DNA of 64,000 nucleotides from Alteribacillus sp. YIM 98480 (GTDB lineage Bacteria; Bacillota; Bacilli; Bacillales; Marinococcaceae): the NCBI RefSeq assembly GCF_009765375.1, contig NZ_VTOK01000002.1, positions 62,001-126,000 of the forward strand, in the 5' to 3' direction. The position numbers were made by a program, and so were the translations under genes. Below are positions 9,014 through 18,718 of this stretch, piece by piece. Under the pieces are notes generated by a model. That model made no database searches, was not told the DNA's origin, and saw only the letters and a list, made by a program, of their open reading frames with translations. The number at the start of each line of letters is the position of its first letter. The first letter of the stretch is position 1.

Positions 9014-9352
9014 TTATTGCAGACTGGCTAGCAAGTACTTGACTTCATCTTCTTTTAATTGCATAGCCGCAGCAATTTCATGAACGCTCATGTTTTGCTG
9101 AAAATAGTTATAAGCTTCATTTACCAGCTCTTTGTTTGTTTTTGAACGGCTCACAGGAGGGGTAGGCTTAACCGTTGTAAGTAATTCTTCTTCTAACAAT
9201 TGGAGTCTTTTTTTTATGTGGTACACTTCACCCATTATGTTTAGCGACAATTGCTCTAATTCATCTTTTGTTTGATCTTTGTTTTTTAATAAAAAAGAAC
9301 AACTAAATAGCAAAACACTTACTAAGAGTAATATAATAATTAACCATTCCAT
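9014..9352 (-). CDS. Membrane-anchored coiled-coil protein with C-terminal HTH-like end (DUF6115-like)
   Basis: ATG 9352 lies behind a clear GGAGG. The 112-residue product has one N-terminal membrane helix (WLIIILLLVSVLLFSCSFLL), a predicted coiled coil (KDELEQLSLNIMGEVYHIKKRLQLLEEEL split over residues 30-62), and a short C-terminal helical domain (NMSVHEIAAAMQLKEDEVKYLL) that looks like the end of SwrB/DUF6115-type proteins. Function unknown; co-transcribed with the downstream MltG-like gene. Confidence 0.65.
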   Translation of the reverse strand: MEWLIIILLLVSVLLFSCSFLLKNKDQTKDELEQLSLNIMGEVYHIKKRLQLLEEELLTTVKPTPPVSRSKTNKELVNEAYNYFQQNMSVHEIAAAMQLKEDEVKYLLASLQ

Positions 9353-9533
9353 AATATTCCTCCGATTGTAAAATCCCAAGTTTTTCTAAGAATATTATAC
9401 ATGCTTCTACATAAAAGGAGAATGGTTTTTTGTTAAATGAAGGTGGTTTTGCAATTATAACTTGATAGCTAGACGTGTATTTGCTATTATTGATAAGTAT
9501 GAAAGAAGATGAAAAACGGGGAGGGAATGCGTC

Positions 9534-9683
9534 ATGCGTGTACAAGTAACGTTAGCTTGCACAGAGTCAGGCGACCGTAATTATATTACGTCTAAAAACA
9601 AACGTAAAAACCCAGAACGCATTGAACTAAGAAAATTTAGTCCGCGATTGAACAAATACACTGTGCATCGCGAAACAAAATAA
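9534..9683 (+). CDS. rpmG: 50S ribosomal protein L33, zinc-independent form
   Basis: A 49-residue basic protein ([17 protein letters not shown], then [11 protein letters not shown]) that is the standard L33 length. Only one cysteine is present, so it lacks the paired CxxC zinc ligands and is the C-minus form that Bacillus uses alongside zinc-binding paralogues. ATG 9534 follows GGGGAGGGAATG. It sits between the pbpA region and yqgN, as in B. subtilis rpmGA. Confidence 0.96.
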   Translation: MRVQVTLACTESGDRNYITSKNKRKNPERIELRKFSPRLNKYTVHRETK

Positions 9684-9716
9684 GCAGGTGGAGGGAATGC
9701 TCCTCTGCTTTTTTTA
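9681..9716 (+). terminator. rpmG terminator
   Basis: AGCAGGTGGAG pairs imperfectly with CTCCTCTGCT and ends in seven T; it overlaps the stop codon. Confidence 0.9.
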
Positions 9717-9718
9717 TA

Positions 9719-9801
9719 TTTAACTTTGCTTAAGGAATTAAAGTATAAAAAGATGAAGGCTTTCACAATTTGGACTTGATGCTAGGCCGAGTTTTTCTAA
9801 C
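9719..9801. repeat. Intergenic repeat, TTTAACTTTGTTAAAGG family, copy 2
   Basis: Starts TTTAACTTTGCTTAAGG and ends GGCCGAGTTTTTCTAAC, the same frame as the copies at 8033 and 22329; the middle has diverged. Confidence 0.55.
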
Positions 9802-9834
9802 ACTGTTAGAAATTAAGTTTTAATAATATCAAAC

Positions 9835-9885
9835 AAACTACGATTTTTCACCTTAAACTTGATGAGAAAATCGTAGTTTTTCTAA
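9835..9885 (+). terminator. Perfect 13-bp inverted repeat with T tail
   Basis: AAACTACGATTTT (9835-9847) and AAAATCGTAGTTT (9867-9879) pair perfectly and are followed by TTCTAAT. It may be a second terminator for rpmG or an attenuator ahead of yqgN. Confidence 0.6.
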
Positions 9886-9915
9886 TACATGTAAAATTGT
9901 ATAGCAAGGAGTAAC

Positions 9916-10479
9916 ATGATGAATCAAAAAAGAGATTTTCGCTTACATATTAGAAATCAATTTGAAGAATTACCGGTTCATCTAATAAATACTAAAAGTA
10001 ATAAAGTGTATGATCACTTATTTCATTGGAGCATATGGAAAAAGGCATCCAGGGTCGCTATAACGATGGCTACCAATAATGAGGTAGAGACAATACCAAT
10101 AATCGAAAAGGGCTGGGAACAAGGTAAAACTATGGCAGTTCCAAAAGTAAATCCTAAACATCGAGCATTAGATTTTTATGTAATAGACTCTTTTAATGAT
10201 ACGCGAGAAGATTTTGCCGGTATTTTAGAGCCTGATCCATCGGTAACACGACTCATAACTAAAACAAGTTTCGATTTAATTATTGTACCAGGGCTAGCTT
10301 TTGATAAACAAAAATTCCGAATTGGTTTTGGCGGGGGCTATTATGATCGTTTTTTAGAAAGTTTGAACGTTACCACGTGTTCTTTAGTGCTAGACTTCCA
10401 ATTATTTGATTACGTTCCTAGTGAGTGTCATGACATACCTTTAACTGCATTGATTACAGAAACGGGAATTATTCGTTAG
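9916..10479 (+). CDS. yqgN: 5-formyltetrahydrofolate cyclo-ligase
   Basis: A 187-residue cytoplasmic enzyme that converts 5-formyl-THF to 5,10-methenyl-THF using ATP. The family signature PGLAFDKQKFRIGFGGGYYDRFL is present near residue 125-147, with an N-terminal KRDFR segment and an AVPKV substrate-site segment near residue 75. AAGGAG precedes the paired ATG codons at 9916 and 9919. Confidence 0.95.
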   Translation: MMNQKRDFRLHIRNQFEELPVHLINTKSNKVYDHLFHWSIWKKASRVAITMATNNEVETIPIIEKGWEQGKTMAVPKVNPKHRALDFYVIDSFNDTREDFAGILEPDPSVTRLITKTSFDLIIVPGLAFDKQKFRIGFGGGYYDRFLESLNVTTCSLVLDFQLFDYVPSECHDIPLTALITETGIIR

Positions 10480-10615
10480 GGATGAAGTTTTATCATCGTT
10501 TAACAAGAAGAGACAGTTGGTTTGAAAGGCATAGCAACAAATCAAAAAAGACTTTGGTTTATCTGTATAAATCGCAGCAAATCTGCAAAATATACAGGTA
10601 AAAAGAGGGCGAGTC

Positions 10616-10798
10616 ATGTTTAGAAACTGGAAAATGATTATTATGGTATTTGTTATAGTTTTTCTCATTATGCAATTCAGAGGACGTTTTCTTCATTTCT
10701 TTCTGTTAAACCGTCCTTTGCGGCGTGTGGCAGTGACTATTGCTTTACGTATCCCTTTAGTACGGAAGTATATGCTCACCCCATTTTCTACACAATAA
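10616..10798 (+). CDS. Small membrane protein, possibly YqgO-like
   Basis: A 60-residue protein with one hydrophobic helix (MIIMVFVIVFLIMQF) followed by a basic tail. It is followed by a terminator and sits between yqgN and the rhomboid gene, where B. subtilis has a small gene of similar size (yqgO, recalled). Function unknown. Confidence 0.55.
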   Translation: MFRNWKMIIMVFVIVFLIMQFRGRFLHFFLLNRPLRRVAVTIALRIPLVRKYMLTPFSTQ

Positions 10799-10812
10799 AA
10801 TATGTTTGGATA

Positions 10813-10856
10813 AAAGGTCGCCGTCTAATAAAAAGACAGGGGACCTTTTTTCCTTT
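10813..10856 (+). terminator. Terminator after the small membrane gene
   Basis: AAAAGGTC ... GTCT pairs with AGAC ... GGACCTTTT and ends in a T run. Confidence 0.85.
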
Positions 10857-10935
10857 TTAATTGCGTCATCAAAAAGTAAATTATTCGATGCGGAGAAGAT
10901 GCATTGCTATAATATGGAGATGGGGGAGTTGTAAT

Positions 10936-11688
10936 ATGCTGTGGAATACAATATGTTTTGACTTAGATAATACATTATTCAGTCACGAAGAAGCATTTGA
11001 ACATGCTATCATGCATACGTTTGAAGAGACGTTAAAAGAATTGAATCAAAAATATGACGATTTGCCGTCCATTAATATCAAAGACTGGTTTCGTACATTT
11101 AAATATAATTGCGATTATTATTGGGAGAATTTTGAAAACAATAAATTGTCCCATGACGCATATAGAAAAGTTCGATATGAAAAAACGATGGAAACATTCG
11201 GACTGCCGGTTGAACCAAATAGTGCAAAAAATTTTCACGACCAATACGAAGAAGTGGTGGTTGGTTATAGTGTCCCCTATAAAGGGCTTCATGAACTACT
11301 GAATACTTTAAAAGATGCAAAAATAAATTTGGGTATTATAACGAATGGAAAACGGGAAACGCAAGAACGTAAAGTAGTTCAGTTAGATATAAATAAGTAT
11401 ATTCCGTTTGAACACCTCATTGTTTCTGAAGATGCAGGTGCAGAAAAACCCGAAAAGGAAATTTTTGACCTTGCCTTAAAGAAAATAAATGGTGAGGAGA
11501 ATAAAGCTTTGTTTATAGGTGATTCGTGGAAGCTTGATGTGCAAGGAGCAATCGCTGCTAATTGGGACGCAATATTTTTAAATACACGCAATGAAAAGAG
11601 AACTCGAGGGTGTCCTCCATTTGCTGAACATTTTTCTCTTGCTGAAACTGCTCAATTTCTCTACCGGTCGCTCCATTTGAAAGGATGA
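10936..11688 (+). CDS. HAD-superfamily hydrolase (YjjG/YfnB-like)
   Basis: A 250-residue phosphatase-type protein. All HAD motifs are visible: nucleophile FDLDNTLF near residue 8, motif II IITNGKRETQ, motif III lysine in AGAEKPEKEIF, motif IV FIGDSWKLDVQGA. An alpha-helical cap lies between motifs I and II. ATG 10936 is preferred (GGGGGAG upstream) over the 10861 in-frame start. Relatives dephosphorylate nucleotides or sugar phosphates; the substrate cannot be read here. It lies six bases ahead of the rhomboid gene and is probably co-transcribed. Confidence 0.9.
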   Translation: MLWNTICFDLDNTLFSHEEAFEHAIMHTFEETLKELNQKYDDLPSINIKDWFRTFKYNCDYYWENFENNKLSHDAYRKVRYEKTMETFGLPVEPNSAKNFHDQYEEVVVGYSVPYKGLHELLNTLKDAKINLGIITNGKRETQERKVVQLDINKYIPFEHLIVSEDAGAEKPEKEIFDLALKKINGEENKALFIGDSWKLDVQGAIAANWDAIFLNTRNEKRTRGCPPFAEHFSLAETAQFLYRSLHLKG

Positions 11689-11694
11689 CAGTGT

Positions 11695-13242
11695 GTGAAG
11701 CCAAACCACCTTTTTTGGAAATTTATATATCATTTAGTCATAAAAGAAGATTTACGCATTATTGATATTAGTCCTGATAATAAGCAGGTGTGGATAGAAA
11801 AAGAACAAAATGGCAAAAAAGCTGCGATACGTATCGTGAAAGTCGAATATGACTGGATGAAAGATTTAGAAATAGATAAAGAAAAAGCAAAACGTATGTT
11901 AAATAAAGTAAAAAAAATAATACCAGCTAGAAAATTAACATTTTTTAATATATACGTTTCAACGTATCCTCCAGTGGACCTAAACAGCAGATTGACCCAG
12001 CATTGGGAAAACGAAAAGGACATGAAGTCTTTTTTTATAGCATCAGATTCTGCTCAATCTACCGTTGATCAACCCGGAGATGTTTTAAAAACCATGGGTT
12101 TTGAACAGCATTGGGAAGACTCCCGTGATTTAATGGAGGAAGAACATCAGTATTATGCCCGGTATTTTAAAAAAGAGGTTTTTAGAAAACAAGAAAAACT
12201 AGAAAAGAAAGATAAAAATTTATTGCTTTTTGGAAAACCTAGGTTTACTTATTTATTGCTCGTTTCTATTTTACTCGTATTTTTTGCAGTAGAGCAGGCA
12301 GGCGGCAGTACCGATATACTCACTTTAATTGATTTTGGTGCAAAATATAATCCAGCGATTATAGAAGGAGAGTGGTGGAGATTTTTCTCTGCCATGTTTC
12401 TTCATATCGGTTTTTTTCATTTATTTATGAATTCGTTGGCATTGTTTTATTTAGGTGGGGCTGTAGAAAGGATGTATGGCACTGTTCGGTTTGTTATTAT
12501 TTATTTTATCGCAGGTTTATTTGGTTCTCTAGCAAGTTTTGCGTTCAATGAACAAATCTCTGCTGGTGCTTCAGGTGCAATTTTTGGCTGTTTTGGGGCA
12601 TTATTATATTTTGGGTTCATTCATCAAAAATTATTTTTTCGTACTATGGGAATGAACGTTTTAATTATATTAGCTATAAACCTTTCCTTTGGATTTATCG
12701 TTCCAGCTGTTGATAATGGCGCACATATTGGCGGTTTAATAGGTGGATTTTTAGCGTCAGCCTTTGTACATCTTCCAAAACATGGTTGGAAATTTAGACA
12801 AATTTTTATTTTTTTCTTGACGGCTGTATTAAGCGGCACACTGTTTTGGTATGGGCATGCAAATGAGAGCAAAGCAGAATCTCCTCTGCTTGACTTACAA
12901 ATTGCCCAAGAACATTTGGAAAGGGACAACGTTGAAGAGGCGGAATATATTTTGAAGTCACTCTTAGAAAATAAAGACAATGCTCAGGCCTATTTTTTAA
13001 TGGGAAATGTGTCAGTTCAAAAAGAAGATTATGAAACTTCCGCTCAATACTTTGAGAAGGCTGCAGAACTTGAGAATGAATTTCCACAAGCCTATTATAA
13101 TCTTTCATTAGTTTATATAGAATTAAATGAATATGAAAAAGCAGAACTTGCTTTGGCTCGTGCTAAAGAAACAAATGAATCGGAAAATGATGAAAAGCTG
13201 AACTTTGAAAAAGTTGAAGAATTATTAAATGAAAAAGAGTAA
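11695..13242 (+). CDS. gluP: Rhomboid intramembrane serine protease with TPR tail
   Basis: A 515-residue protein (YqgP/GluP family). Residues 1-175 form a cytosolic N-terminal domain, followed by a six-plus-one-helix rhomboid domain with the catalytic serine in SAGASGAIFG and the catalytic histidine in DNGAHIGGLIGG. The tail from about residue 395 carries two or three TPR repeats (EEAEYILKSLLENKDNAQAYF; YETSAQYFEKAAELENEFPQAYYNLS), given here only as landmarks. In B. subtilis the protein works in membrane protein quality control. GTG start at 11695, six bases after the HAD gene. Confidence 0.93.
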   Translation: MKPNHLFWKFIYHLVIKEDLRIIDISPDNKQVWIEKEQNGKKAAIRIVKVEYDWMKDLEIDKEKAKRMLNKVKKIIPARKLTFFNIYVSTYPPVDLNSRLTQHWENEKDMKSFFIASDSAQSTVDQPGDVLKTMGFEQHWEDSRDLMEEEHQYYARYFKKEVFRKQEKLEKKDKNLLLFGKPRFTYLLLVSILLVFFAVEQAGGSTDILTLIDFGAKYNPAIIEGEWWRFFSAMFLHIGFFHLFMNSLALFYLGGAVERMYGTVRFVIIYFIAGLFGSLASFAFNEQISAGASGAIFGCFGALLYFGFIHQKLFFRTMGMNVLIILAINLSFGFIVPAVDNGAHIGGLIGGFLASAFVHLPKHGWKFRQIFIFFLTAVLSGTLFWYGHANESKAESPLLDLQIAQEHLERDNVEEAEYILKSLLENKDNAQAYFLMGNVSVQKEDYETSAQYFEKAAELENEFPQAYYNLSLVYIELNEYEKAELALARAKETNESENDEKLNFEKVEELLNEKE

Positions 13243-13264
13243 ACTCATTAAATACAGTTATTTC

Positions 13265-14077
13265 CTAAAAATGACTATAATGAATAAATAAAGATAATTT
13301 TCTTTGTTTTTCATCCCAGCTAATAAACGGCATTCCTCTTTTATTTTCCGATCGGTATTTGCGGTTTCCTTCTAATAACTTTTTGTAAATCCCCCCCCAC
13401 ATTTCTTCTAATTGTTCTAGTGGAAGGTGATTATTTGAAGCAGGATCGGTAATCATCTTCCATTTATTTAAGTCTTCTAATGGGAAAAGCAGCGTATCAT
13501 GAGGAAGATTTGCTTCTTCGCGAATAATCCTTTCAATGTGATCTTGTTGTTGTTCGATTACAGCGTCCAAAATATTTTTAGCCTTTTCGTCTTCTTTTGA
13601 TCTGGGATCTTTAAAAGAATGCATGTCGGTCATAGGTGTGTCCAAAACATATAATTTATCTTCACTCCAAACAAAGGAAAATTCAGAATCTTCTTCGGCA
13701 TAATGAAAAGTTAATAAATGATAACGGCTGCTTTCTTCAGCTTTCGTTTGTTTTGTAATATTTAAATCGTTTTGATGCTCCGACCATGCAGAGGATGTAT
13801 CTTTTAAATATCCATCCTCAAACAGCAAGGTAAAGCCTTGTTGAAATGAAACCTCATTATAAGTTTCGGAAGATCCTGTCCATTCTAAAAGGTATTCGTC
13901 ATCATCACTGATATGAAGGATTTCAACGGTACTAGTCGAATCAGAAAAAAAATTGTCTGGGTGCTGAAAAGATAATTCAGATTCTTTATTACGTTCATGC
14001 GTGGCTAATGAAGTATGATTAAAAACAATAAAAAATAAATAAATAAGGGATAATGCTATATAAAATAATTTTGTCAT
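13265..14077 (-). CDS. Secreted or membrane-anchored protein of unknown function
   Basis: A 270-residue protein with an N-terminal hydrophobic signal (LFYIALSLIYLFFIVF) and no lipobox cysteine. The body is acidic and beta-rich in appearance, ending in an aromatic-rich tail. It faces gluP convergently. I do not recognise the family; it occupies roughly the place of yqgU-type envelope genes. Confidence 0.6.
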   Translation of the reverse strand: MTKLFYIALSLIYLFFIVFNHTSLATHERNKESELSFQHPDNFFSDSTSTVEILHISDDDEYLLEWTGSSETYNEVSFQQGFTLLFEDGYLKDTSSAWSEHQNDLNITKQTKAEESSRYHLLTFHYAEEDSEFSFVWSEDKLYVLDTPMTDMHSFKDPRSKEDEKAKNILDAVIEQQQDHIERIIREEANLPHDTLLFPLEDLNKWKMITDPASNNHLPLEQLEEMWGGIYKKLLEGNRKYRSENKRGMPFISWDEKQRKLSLFIHYSHF

Positions 14078-14212
14078 AGAAAGAACCCCTGTCCTTTTTG
14101 TCTATTTTCATGGGTATGTATAGGAAAAAAATTCATGACATCCATCATTCATAAACTTTTGTCTGCATTTTTTTTTTAATTGCGGAGAAAATGGGAAAGA
14201 GGGGTGGATTTA

Positions 14213-15670
14213 ATGGACAAAAATGGTGTACCAGTTAGTAAAAAATTGGAAGAAAATCAAAAGTATCTTTCCGAGGAACTGGCTATTGATAAAAATTTTG
14301 ATATTATTGAACTTCCTGTTGAATATAACGGCAGGAAGATGCTCTTTTATATGGTGGACGGTTTTGTAAAAGATTCAGCGATGACACAGATTCAGCGCGA
14401 GCTTGCTCACTTAAAGTATTCTCAATACCGCGCCGATACGTTAAAGTTACTTATCACATCAAGAATACCGTATGTGGAATTAGAAACAAGTGATAATTTA
14501 AATGAAACAGTAGACCAGGTTCTCTCTGGACCAGCAGCACTTGTTGTTGATGGTGAAGAGCAGGTCATTCTTATCGATGTCAGAGAATATCCTGTTCGAA
14601 GTCTCGAAGAGCCGCAAACAGAGCAAGTCGTTAGAGGAGCGAAAGACGGTTTTGTTGAAACGATAGTATTTAATACAGCACTAGCAAGAAGAAGAATAAG
14701 AGATCGTGGTTTGCGGATGGAATATCTATCTGTTGGCAAGCGCTCTTTGACTGATCTATGTATTGGCTATATTGAAGACATAGCAAATAAAGATATGGTG
14801 GAAACCATTAAAGAACGTATAGAAAAAATAAAAATTGACGGTTTGCCAATGGCAGACAAAACAATTGAAGAATATTTGTATGGACAGTATTTGAATCCAT
14901 ACCCTCTCGTAAGATATACAGAAAGACCTGATACAGCTGCAGCCCATTTGTTAGAAGGCCATGTATTAATATTTGTAGATGGATCACCAGCTGTTATTAT
15001 TACTCCGTGTACCTTTTGGCACCATTTACAACATGCAGAAGAATATAGACAAAAACCAGTAATAGGAACAATGCATCGGTTAACAAGACATTTTGCTGTA
15101 TTTGCATCTTTATTCTTGCTTCCATTGTGGTTTTTGTTTGCTACCGAGGCACTCGACCCGCCGGCATATATGAGTTATATTGGAGCAGAAGAAACAGGGA
15201 AGGTACCGCTTTTAACTCAATTCTTAATTGCAGAACTAGGAATAGAAATGTTACGAATGGCAGCAATTCATACGCCTTCCGCTTTAGCAACAGCACTTGG
15301 TCTGGTGGCTGCTATTTTAATAGGAGAAATAGCCATTGAAGTGGGTTTGTTTTCATCAGAAGTAGTACTTTATCTTGCAGTAGCAGCTATTGGTTCTTAT
15401 GCTACTCCAAGCTACGAATTGAGTTTAGCGAATAGGTTGTGTCGTTTAATATTTTTATTGATAGCAGCTTGGTTTGGAGTCACTGGTTTTATAGCGAGTG
15501 TAACAGTATGGATATTATTATTGGTAGTGCTAAGACCAGCAGGAGTCCCATATCTATGGCCGTTTATCCCTTTTTCTTTTCACGCGCTTGGTGATATTTT
15601 AAAAAGAAGGCCGATTCCATTAAAAAATAGAAGGCCTGACGCATTTCAACTTATTGATGAAGATAAATAA
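14213..15670 (+). CDS. spoVAF: Spore germination protein of the GerA family, SpoVAF-like
   Basis: A 485-residue protein: a hydrophilic N-terminal half (about residues 1-285) with the GerA-family segment DGSPAVIITPCTFWHH, then four or five membrane helices. The C-terminal half (RMAAIHTPSALATALGLVAA; EVGLFSSEVVLYLAVAAIG) closely follows SpoVAF, an A-subunit-like partner of the SpoVA dipicolinate channel. ATG 14213 is preferred to 14180 because GAAAGAGGGG precedes it. It stands alone, not in a spoVA operon, so GerAA-type function is the main alternative. Expression is expected in the forespore. Confidence 0.85.
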   Translation: MDKNGVPVSKKLEENQKYLSEELAIDKNFDIIELPVEYNGRKMLFYMVDGFVKDSAMTQIQRELAHLKYSQYRADTLKLLITSRIPYVELETSDNLNETVDQVLSGPAALVVDGEEQVILIDVREYPVRSLEEPQTEQVVRGAKDGFVETIVFNTALARRRIRDRGLRMEYLSVGKRSLTDLCIGYIEDIANKDMVETIKERIEKIKIDGLPMADKTIEEYLYGQYLNPYPLVRYTERPDTAAAHLLEGHVLIFVDGSPAVIITPCTFWHHLQHAEEYRQKPVIGTMHRLTRHFAVFASLFLLPLWFLFATEALDPPAYMSYIGAEETGKVPLLTQFLIAELGIEMLRMAAIHTPSALATALGLVAAILIGEIAIEVGLFSSEVVLYLAVAAIGSYATPSYELSLANRLCRLIFLLIAAWFGVTGFIASVTVWILLLVVLRPAGVPYLWPFIPFSFHALGDILKRRPIPLKNRRPDAFQLIDEDK

Positions 15671-15676
15671 ACGAGG

Positions 15677-15722
15677 AAACTGTCTTTTCCATTTAATAAA
15701 TCAGGAAAAGACAGTTTTTTTA
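15677..15722 (+). terminator. spoVAF terminator
   Basis: A perfect 14-base stem AAACTGTCTTTTCC with GGAAAAGACAGTTT and a long T run. Confidence 0.95.
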
Positions 15723-15880
15723 TGTAAATAAGACTGAACGTACTGGACGTTTGAATGTCTGCGGGTTCTTAGAAATAAACAAGGCTCTGTAGGGTGTGAA
15801 ATGTTTACATAAGTTTGCAGGTTATGATTTTGCTGGACGAACATAGAGTATATTAATCATCTCAACATGAGGAGGAAATC

Positions 15881-16387
15881 ATGTTTGCATCTATGATGGA
15901 AATTATACTAGCAGCTATGACTGTGGGAGCGGCTTCTGTCTATACAAGAAATAAACAAACTATGTTATCTGTTCTTTTTATTTTATTGTTTGCTTCTTTT
16001 GCTTATCTTGGTTTCCTTTTATCAAGCTATCATATCATTTATCTGGAAGAACTCCATTGGACGGTTGATGTTGTCCGGTTTTTATTAGTGATAATTGTAG
16101 GAGCAGCAGCAGTATTTTCGTTTCTTCCTTTCCAAGGTTACTTTCATTCACAAAGCAAACAATTATGGCTCGCGGTTTCCGTGTTTTATTTATTTGTTGG
16201 GTGGCATGCTGGGCATTGGTTTGGGTCTTGGTATATGTTCACAGGACTAATAATATTGTTTATTATTTTTTATGTAGCAGGAAATATCTGTCAAGGTATA
16301 GTACAGATAAAATTGAAAGAAAAACAAATTGCATCCTTTATCCCTTTTATCATTTTGCTTTTATTTTCAATACTTCTGTTGCTATAA
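15881..16387 (+). CDS. Integral membrane protein of unknown function
   Basis: A 168-residue protein with five or six hydrophobic helices and only short loops; ATG 15881 follows GAGGAGG. No motif I recognise. It runs into yqgQ (eight bases between its stop and the chosen yqgQ start) and so is likely in the yqgQ-glcK transcription unit. Confidence 0.7.
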   Translation: MFASMMEIILAAMTVGAASVYTRNKQTMLSVLFILLFASFAYLGFLLSSYHIIYLEELHWTVDVVRFLLVIIVGAAAVFSFLPFQGYFHSQSKQLWLAVSVFYLFVGWHAGHWFGSWYMFTGLIILFIIFYVAGNICQGIVQIKLKEKQIASFIPFIILLLFSILLLL

Positions 16388-16394
16388 TAAAGTT

Positions 16395-16607
16395 ATGTAT
16401 AATGAAATGAATTCAATATCGGACATTAGAAAATGGCTTATGCAGTTTAGAACAATCGTATATACAAAAGACCGGCAAGCGGATCTTGAATTAATGGAAG
16501 CAGAAATGAGAGAAGCTCATCAAATGGGTGTATTGAGTCAAGAAATGTATCAAAAAGCTATGTTGATTTTACGGCGGGAAAAATCTGCACTATCTGATAA
16601 TAAATGA
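16395..16607 (+). CDS. yqgQ: YqgQ family small protein
   Basis: About 70 residues: SDIRKWLMQFRTIVYTKD, DLELMEAEMREAHQMGVLS, AMLILRREK. This matches the YqgQ family (DUF910), predicted to bind nucleic acid, which precedes glcK in Bacillus. ATG 16395 or 16407 are the plausible starts; the ribosome binding site is weak, and the frame extends further upstream only by overlapping the previous gene. Confidence 0.85.
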   Translation: MYNEMNSISDIRKWLMQFRTIVYTKDRQADLELMEAEMREAHQMGVLSQEMYQKAMLILRREKSALSDNK

Positions 16608-16635
16608 GAATCAACAAAGGAGCTGTACTTTACAT

Positions 16636-17604
16636 ATGGAAGCACAATACGTACTAGGGATCGATGTAGGCGGAACTTCCGTTAAGATAGCAGTGTTATC
16701 TGTAGAAGGTAATTTGCTTGAAAAATGGAATATACCGACAGACAAAGCAAACAACGGAGCCAACGTTCTTAAAGACATATCTTCCTCTGTTGATGAACAC
16801 TTATCAAAACTGAAGTTGAATAAGAATCAATTTATAGGTGCTGGTATTGGCGTACCAGGTTTTATTAATATGGAAAAAGGAATGGTAGATTTTGCGGTAA
16901 ATATTGGCTGGAAAGACTATCCGATTGTACGTATTCTTTCCGAATGTCTTGATATGCCAGTCGCTGTAGATAATGATGCAAATTTGGCTGCTGCAGGTGA
17001 GTACTGGCAAGGCGCGGGAACGGGTGCAGATGATGTGATTTTGTTCACTATTGGCACAGGTGTCGGCGGTGGAATCATTGTAAAAGGAGATATTCTTCAT
17101 GGAGTTGGAGGCATGGGAGGAGAAATAGGACATGTGACCGTCGTTCCTGAAGGAGGAGCACCCTGCAATTGTGGAAAAACTGGATGTCTTGAAACAGTAT
17201 CGTCTGCTACAGGGATCGTACGTATAGCTAATATGGAAGCTGAAAAAAATAAGGAATCTTCTCTATATAAACAAAAGCAAGAAGGAATACAATTGACGAC
17301 CAAAAACATTTTTGAAGCTGCAGCTCTAGGCGATCAAACGGCTGATACTGTTATCGAAAAAGCAATGTATTACCTAGGATTAGCGGCTGCAAACATAGCT
17401 AATGTATTAAACCCTCAAAGAATTGTAATAGGGGGAGGCGTGTCGGCTGCCGGAGAACAATTGCTTTTTCCATTAAGGAATCATTACGAAAAATTTGCAT
17501 TAGATAGGGTGAAGTTGGATTCTGAATTTGTCCTTGCTGAATTAGGAAATGATGCCGGTGTAATGGGCGCGGCATGGCTTGCAAAAAAGTATTTAAAAGA
17601 TTAG
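16636..17604 (+). CDS. glcK: Glucokinase (ROK family)
   Basis: A 322-residue cytoplasmic sugar kinase that phosphorylates glucose with ATP. Visible features are the N-terminal phosphate-binding GIDVGGTSVK, the catalytic DNDAN segment, IGTGVGGG, and the ROK zinc signature CNCGKTGCLE near residue 177. The order yqgQ-glcK is as in B. subtilis. AAAGGAGCTG precedes the start. Confidence 0.96.
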   Translation: MEAQYVLGIDVGGTSVKIAVLSVEGNLLEKWNIPTDKANNGANVLKDISSSVDEHLSKLKLNKNQFIGAGIGVPGFINMEKGMVDFAVNIGWKDYPIVRILSECLDMPVAVDNDANLAAAGEYWQGAGTGADDVILFTIGTGVGGGIIVKGDILHGVGGMGGEIGHVTVVPEGGAPCNCGKTGCLETVSSATGIVRIANMEAEKNKESSLYKQKQEGIQLTTKNIFEAAALGDQTADTVIEKAMYYLGLAAANIANVLNPQRIVIGGGVSAAGEQLLFPLRNHYEKFALDRVKLDSEFVLAELGNDAGVMGAAWLAKKYLKD

Positions 17605-17611
17605 AACTATA

Positions 17612-17646
17612 AAAACGGCTGTCTTATAAAGGCAGTCTTGTTTTAT
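17612..17646 (+). terminator. Weak terminator after glcK
   Basis: GGCTG pairs with a CAGTC-type arm around TCTTATAAAGG, then TTGTTTTAT. The stem is short and imperfect. Between here and 17797 I see only the arginase leader. Confidence 0.45.
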
Positions 17647-17796
17647 ATTAATAGGAAAAAAACGTTTGTTGGTACAGAGTATACGATTTTTTCTCATCGT
17701 GGTAACAGAGAAGACATAATCAAAAAATCATCAACTTGCCTATTCAGTGTCATAAAATATAGAAACAAACTTTTTAATGGAAGGGGAGCCATACAT

Positions 17797-18696
17797 ATGA
17801 ACCGAAACGTAACGATGATAGGTGTGCCGATGGACCTTGGTCAAAACAGGCGAGGGGTAGATATGGGACCAAGCGCTATCCGTTATGCAGGAGTTTTAGA
17901 GAGAATCCGCACGTTAGGATACAATATAGAAGACAAGGGTGACATACAAGTTAAAAAAGAAACACTCGGAAACGAAAACATACACAATTTAAGCAACTTA
18001 GAACCTGTAACAGAAACAAATAAATCGTTAGCAAGTACAGTCTCTTCCATTAATAAAGAAGGCCGTTTTCCGCTTATCCTGGGCGGCGATCATAGTATTG
18101 CTATCGGCACTATTGCTGGAATGTCAGGTTATTTTGATAACCTTGGAGCGATTTGGTATGATGCTCATGGTGATTTGAATACTGCTGATACCTCTCCTTC
18201 AGGTAATATTCACGGAATGCCTCTTGCTGTCTCTCTTGGTTTAGGTCATCCTACTTTAACGAAAATAAATGGGGATTTTCCAAAAATTAAACCGGAAAAC
18301 GTAATTATTATAGGAGCAAGAGAACTTGATAAAGGAGAAAAAGATTATATTCGGCAATCCGGTTTGAATGTCTATACAATGCATGAGATAGATCGTTTAG
18401 GAATGTCGGAAGTCATGCATCAATCTATTAATTACCTAAAGCATAGGTGTGATGGCGTCCATTTAAGTCTTGATCTTGATAGTCTTGATCCCCATGATGC
18501 CCCAGGAGTAGGAACGCCGGTGTTAGGCGGTCTAACTTATAGAGAAAGTCATTTAGCCATGGAGATGCTTGCGGAAGCAAAAATGATTACTTCAGCAGAA
18601 TTTGTAGAAGTCAATCCTATACTAGATGAAAAAAATAAAACAGCTGAAGCGGCTGTAGCTTTAATGGGATCGCTATTTGGAGAAAAGCTGAAATAA
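17797..18696 (+). CDS. rocF: Arginase
   Basis: A 299-residue binuclear-manganese ureohydrolase that cleaves arginine to ornithine and urea. The metal-ligand motifs are [19 protein letters not shown] and [18 protein letters not shown]. Length matches bacterial arginases (about 296-300). ATG 17797 follows GGAAGGGGAG; the open frame extends 53 codons further upstream without a good start. It is followed after 22 bases by aspartase, suggesting an amino-acid catabolic unit (arginine, aspartate). Confidence 0.96.
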   Translation: MNRNVTMIGVPMDLGQNRRGVDMGPSAIRYAGVLERIRTLGYNIEDKGDIQVKKETLGNENIHNLSNLEPVTETNKSLASTVSSINKEGRFPLILGGDHSIAIGTIAGMSGYFDNLGAIWYDAHGDLNTADTSPSGNIHGMPLAVSLGLGHPTLTKINGDFPKIKPENVIIIGARELDKGEKDYIRQSGLNVYTMHEIDRLGMSEVMHQSINYLKHRCDGVHLSLDLDSLDPHDAPGVGTPVLGGLTYRESHLAMEMLAEAKMITSAEFVEVNPILDEKNKTAEAAVALMGSLFGEKLK

Positions 18697-18718
18697 TTGT
18701 TGTGAAGGAGAAGATGAC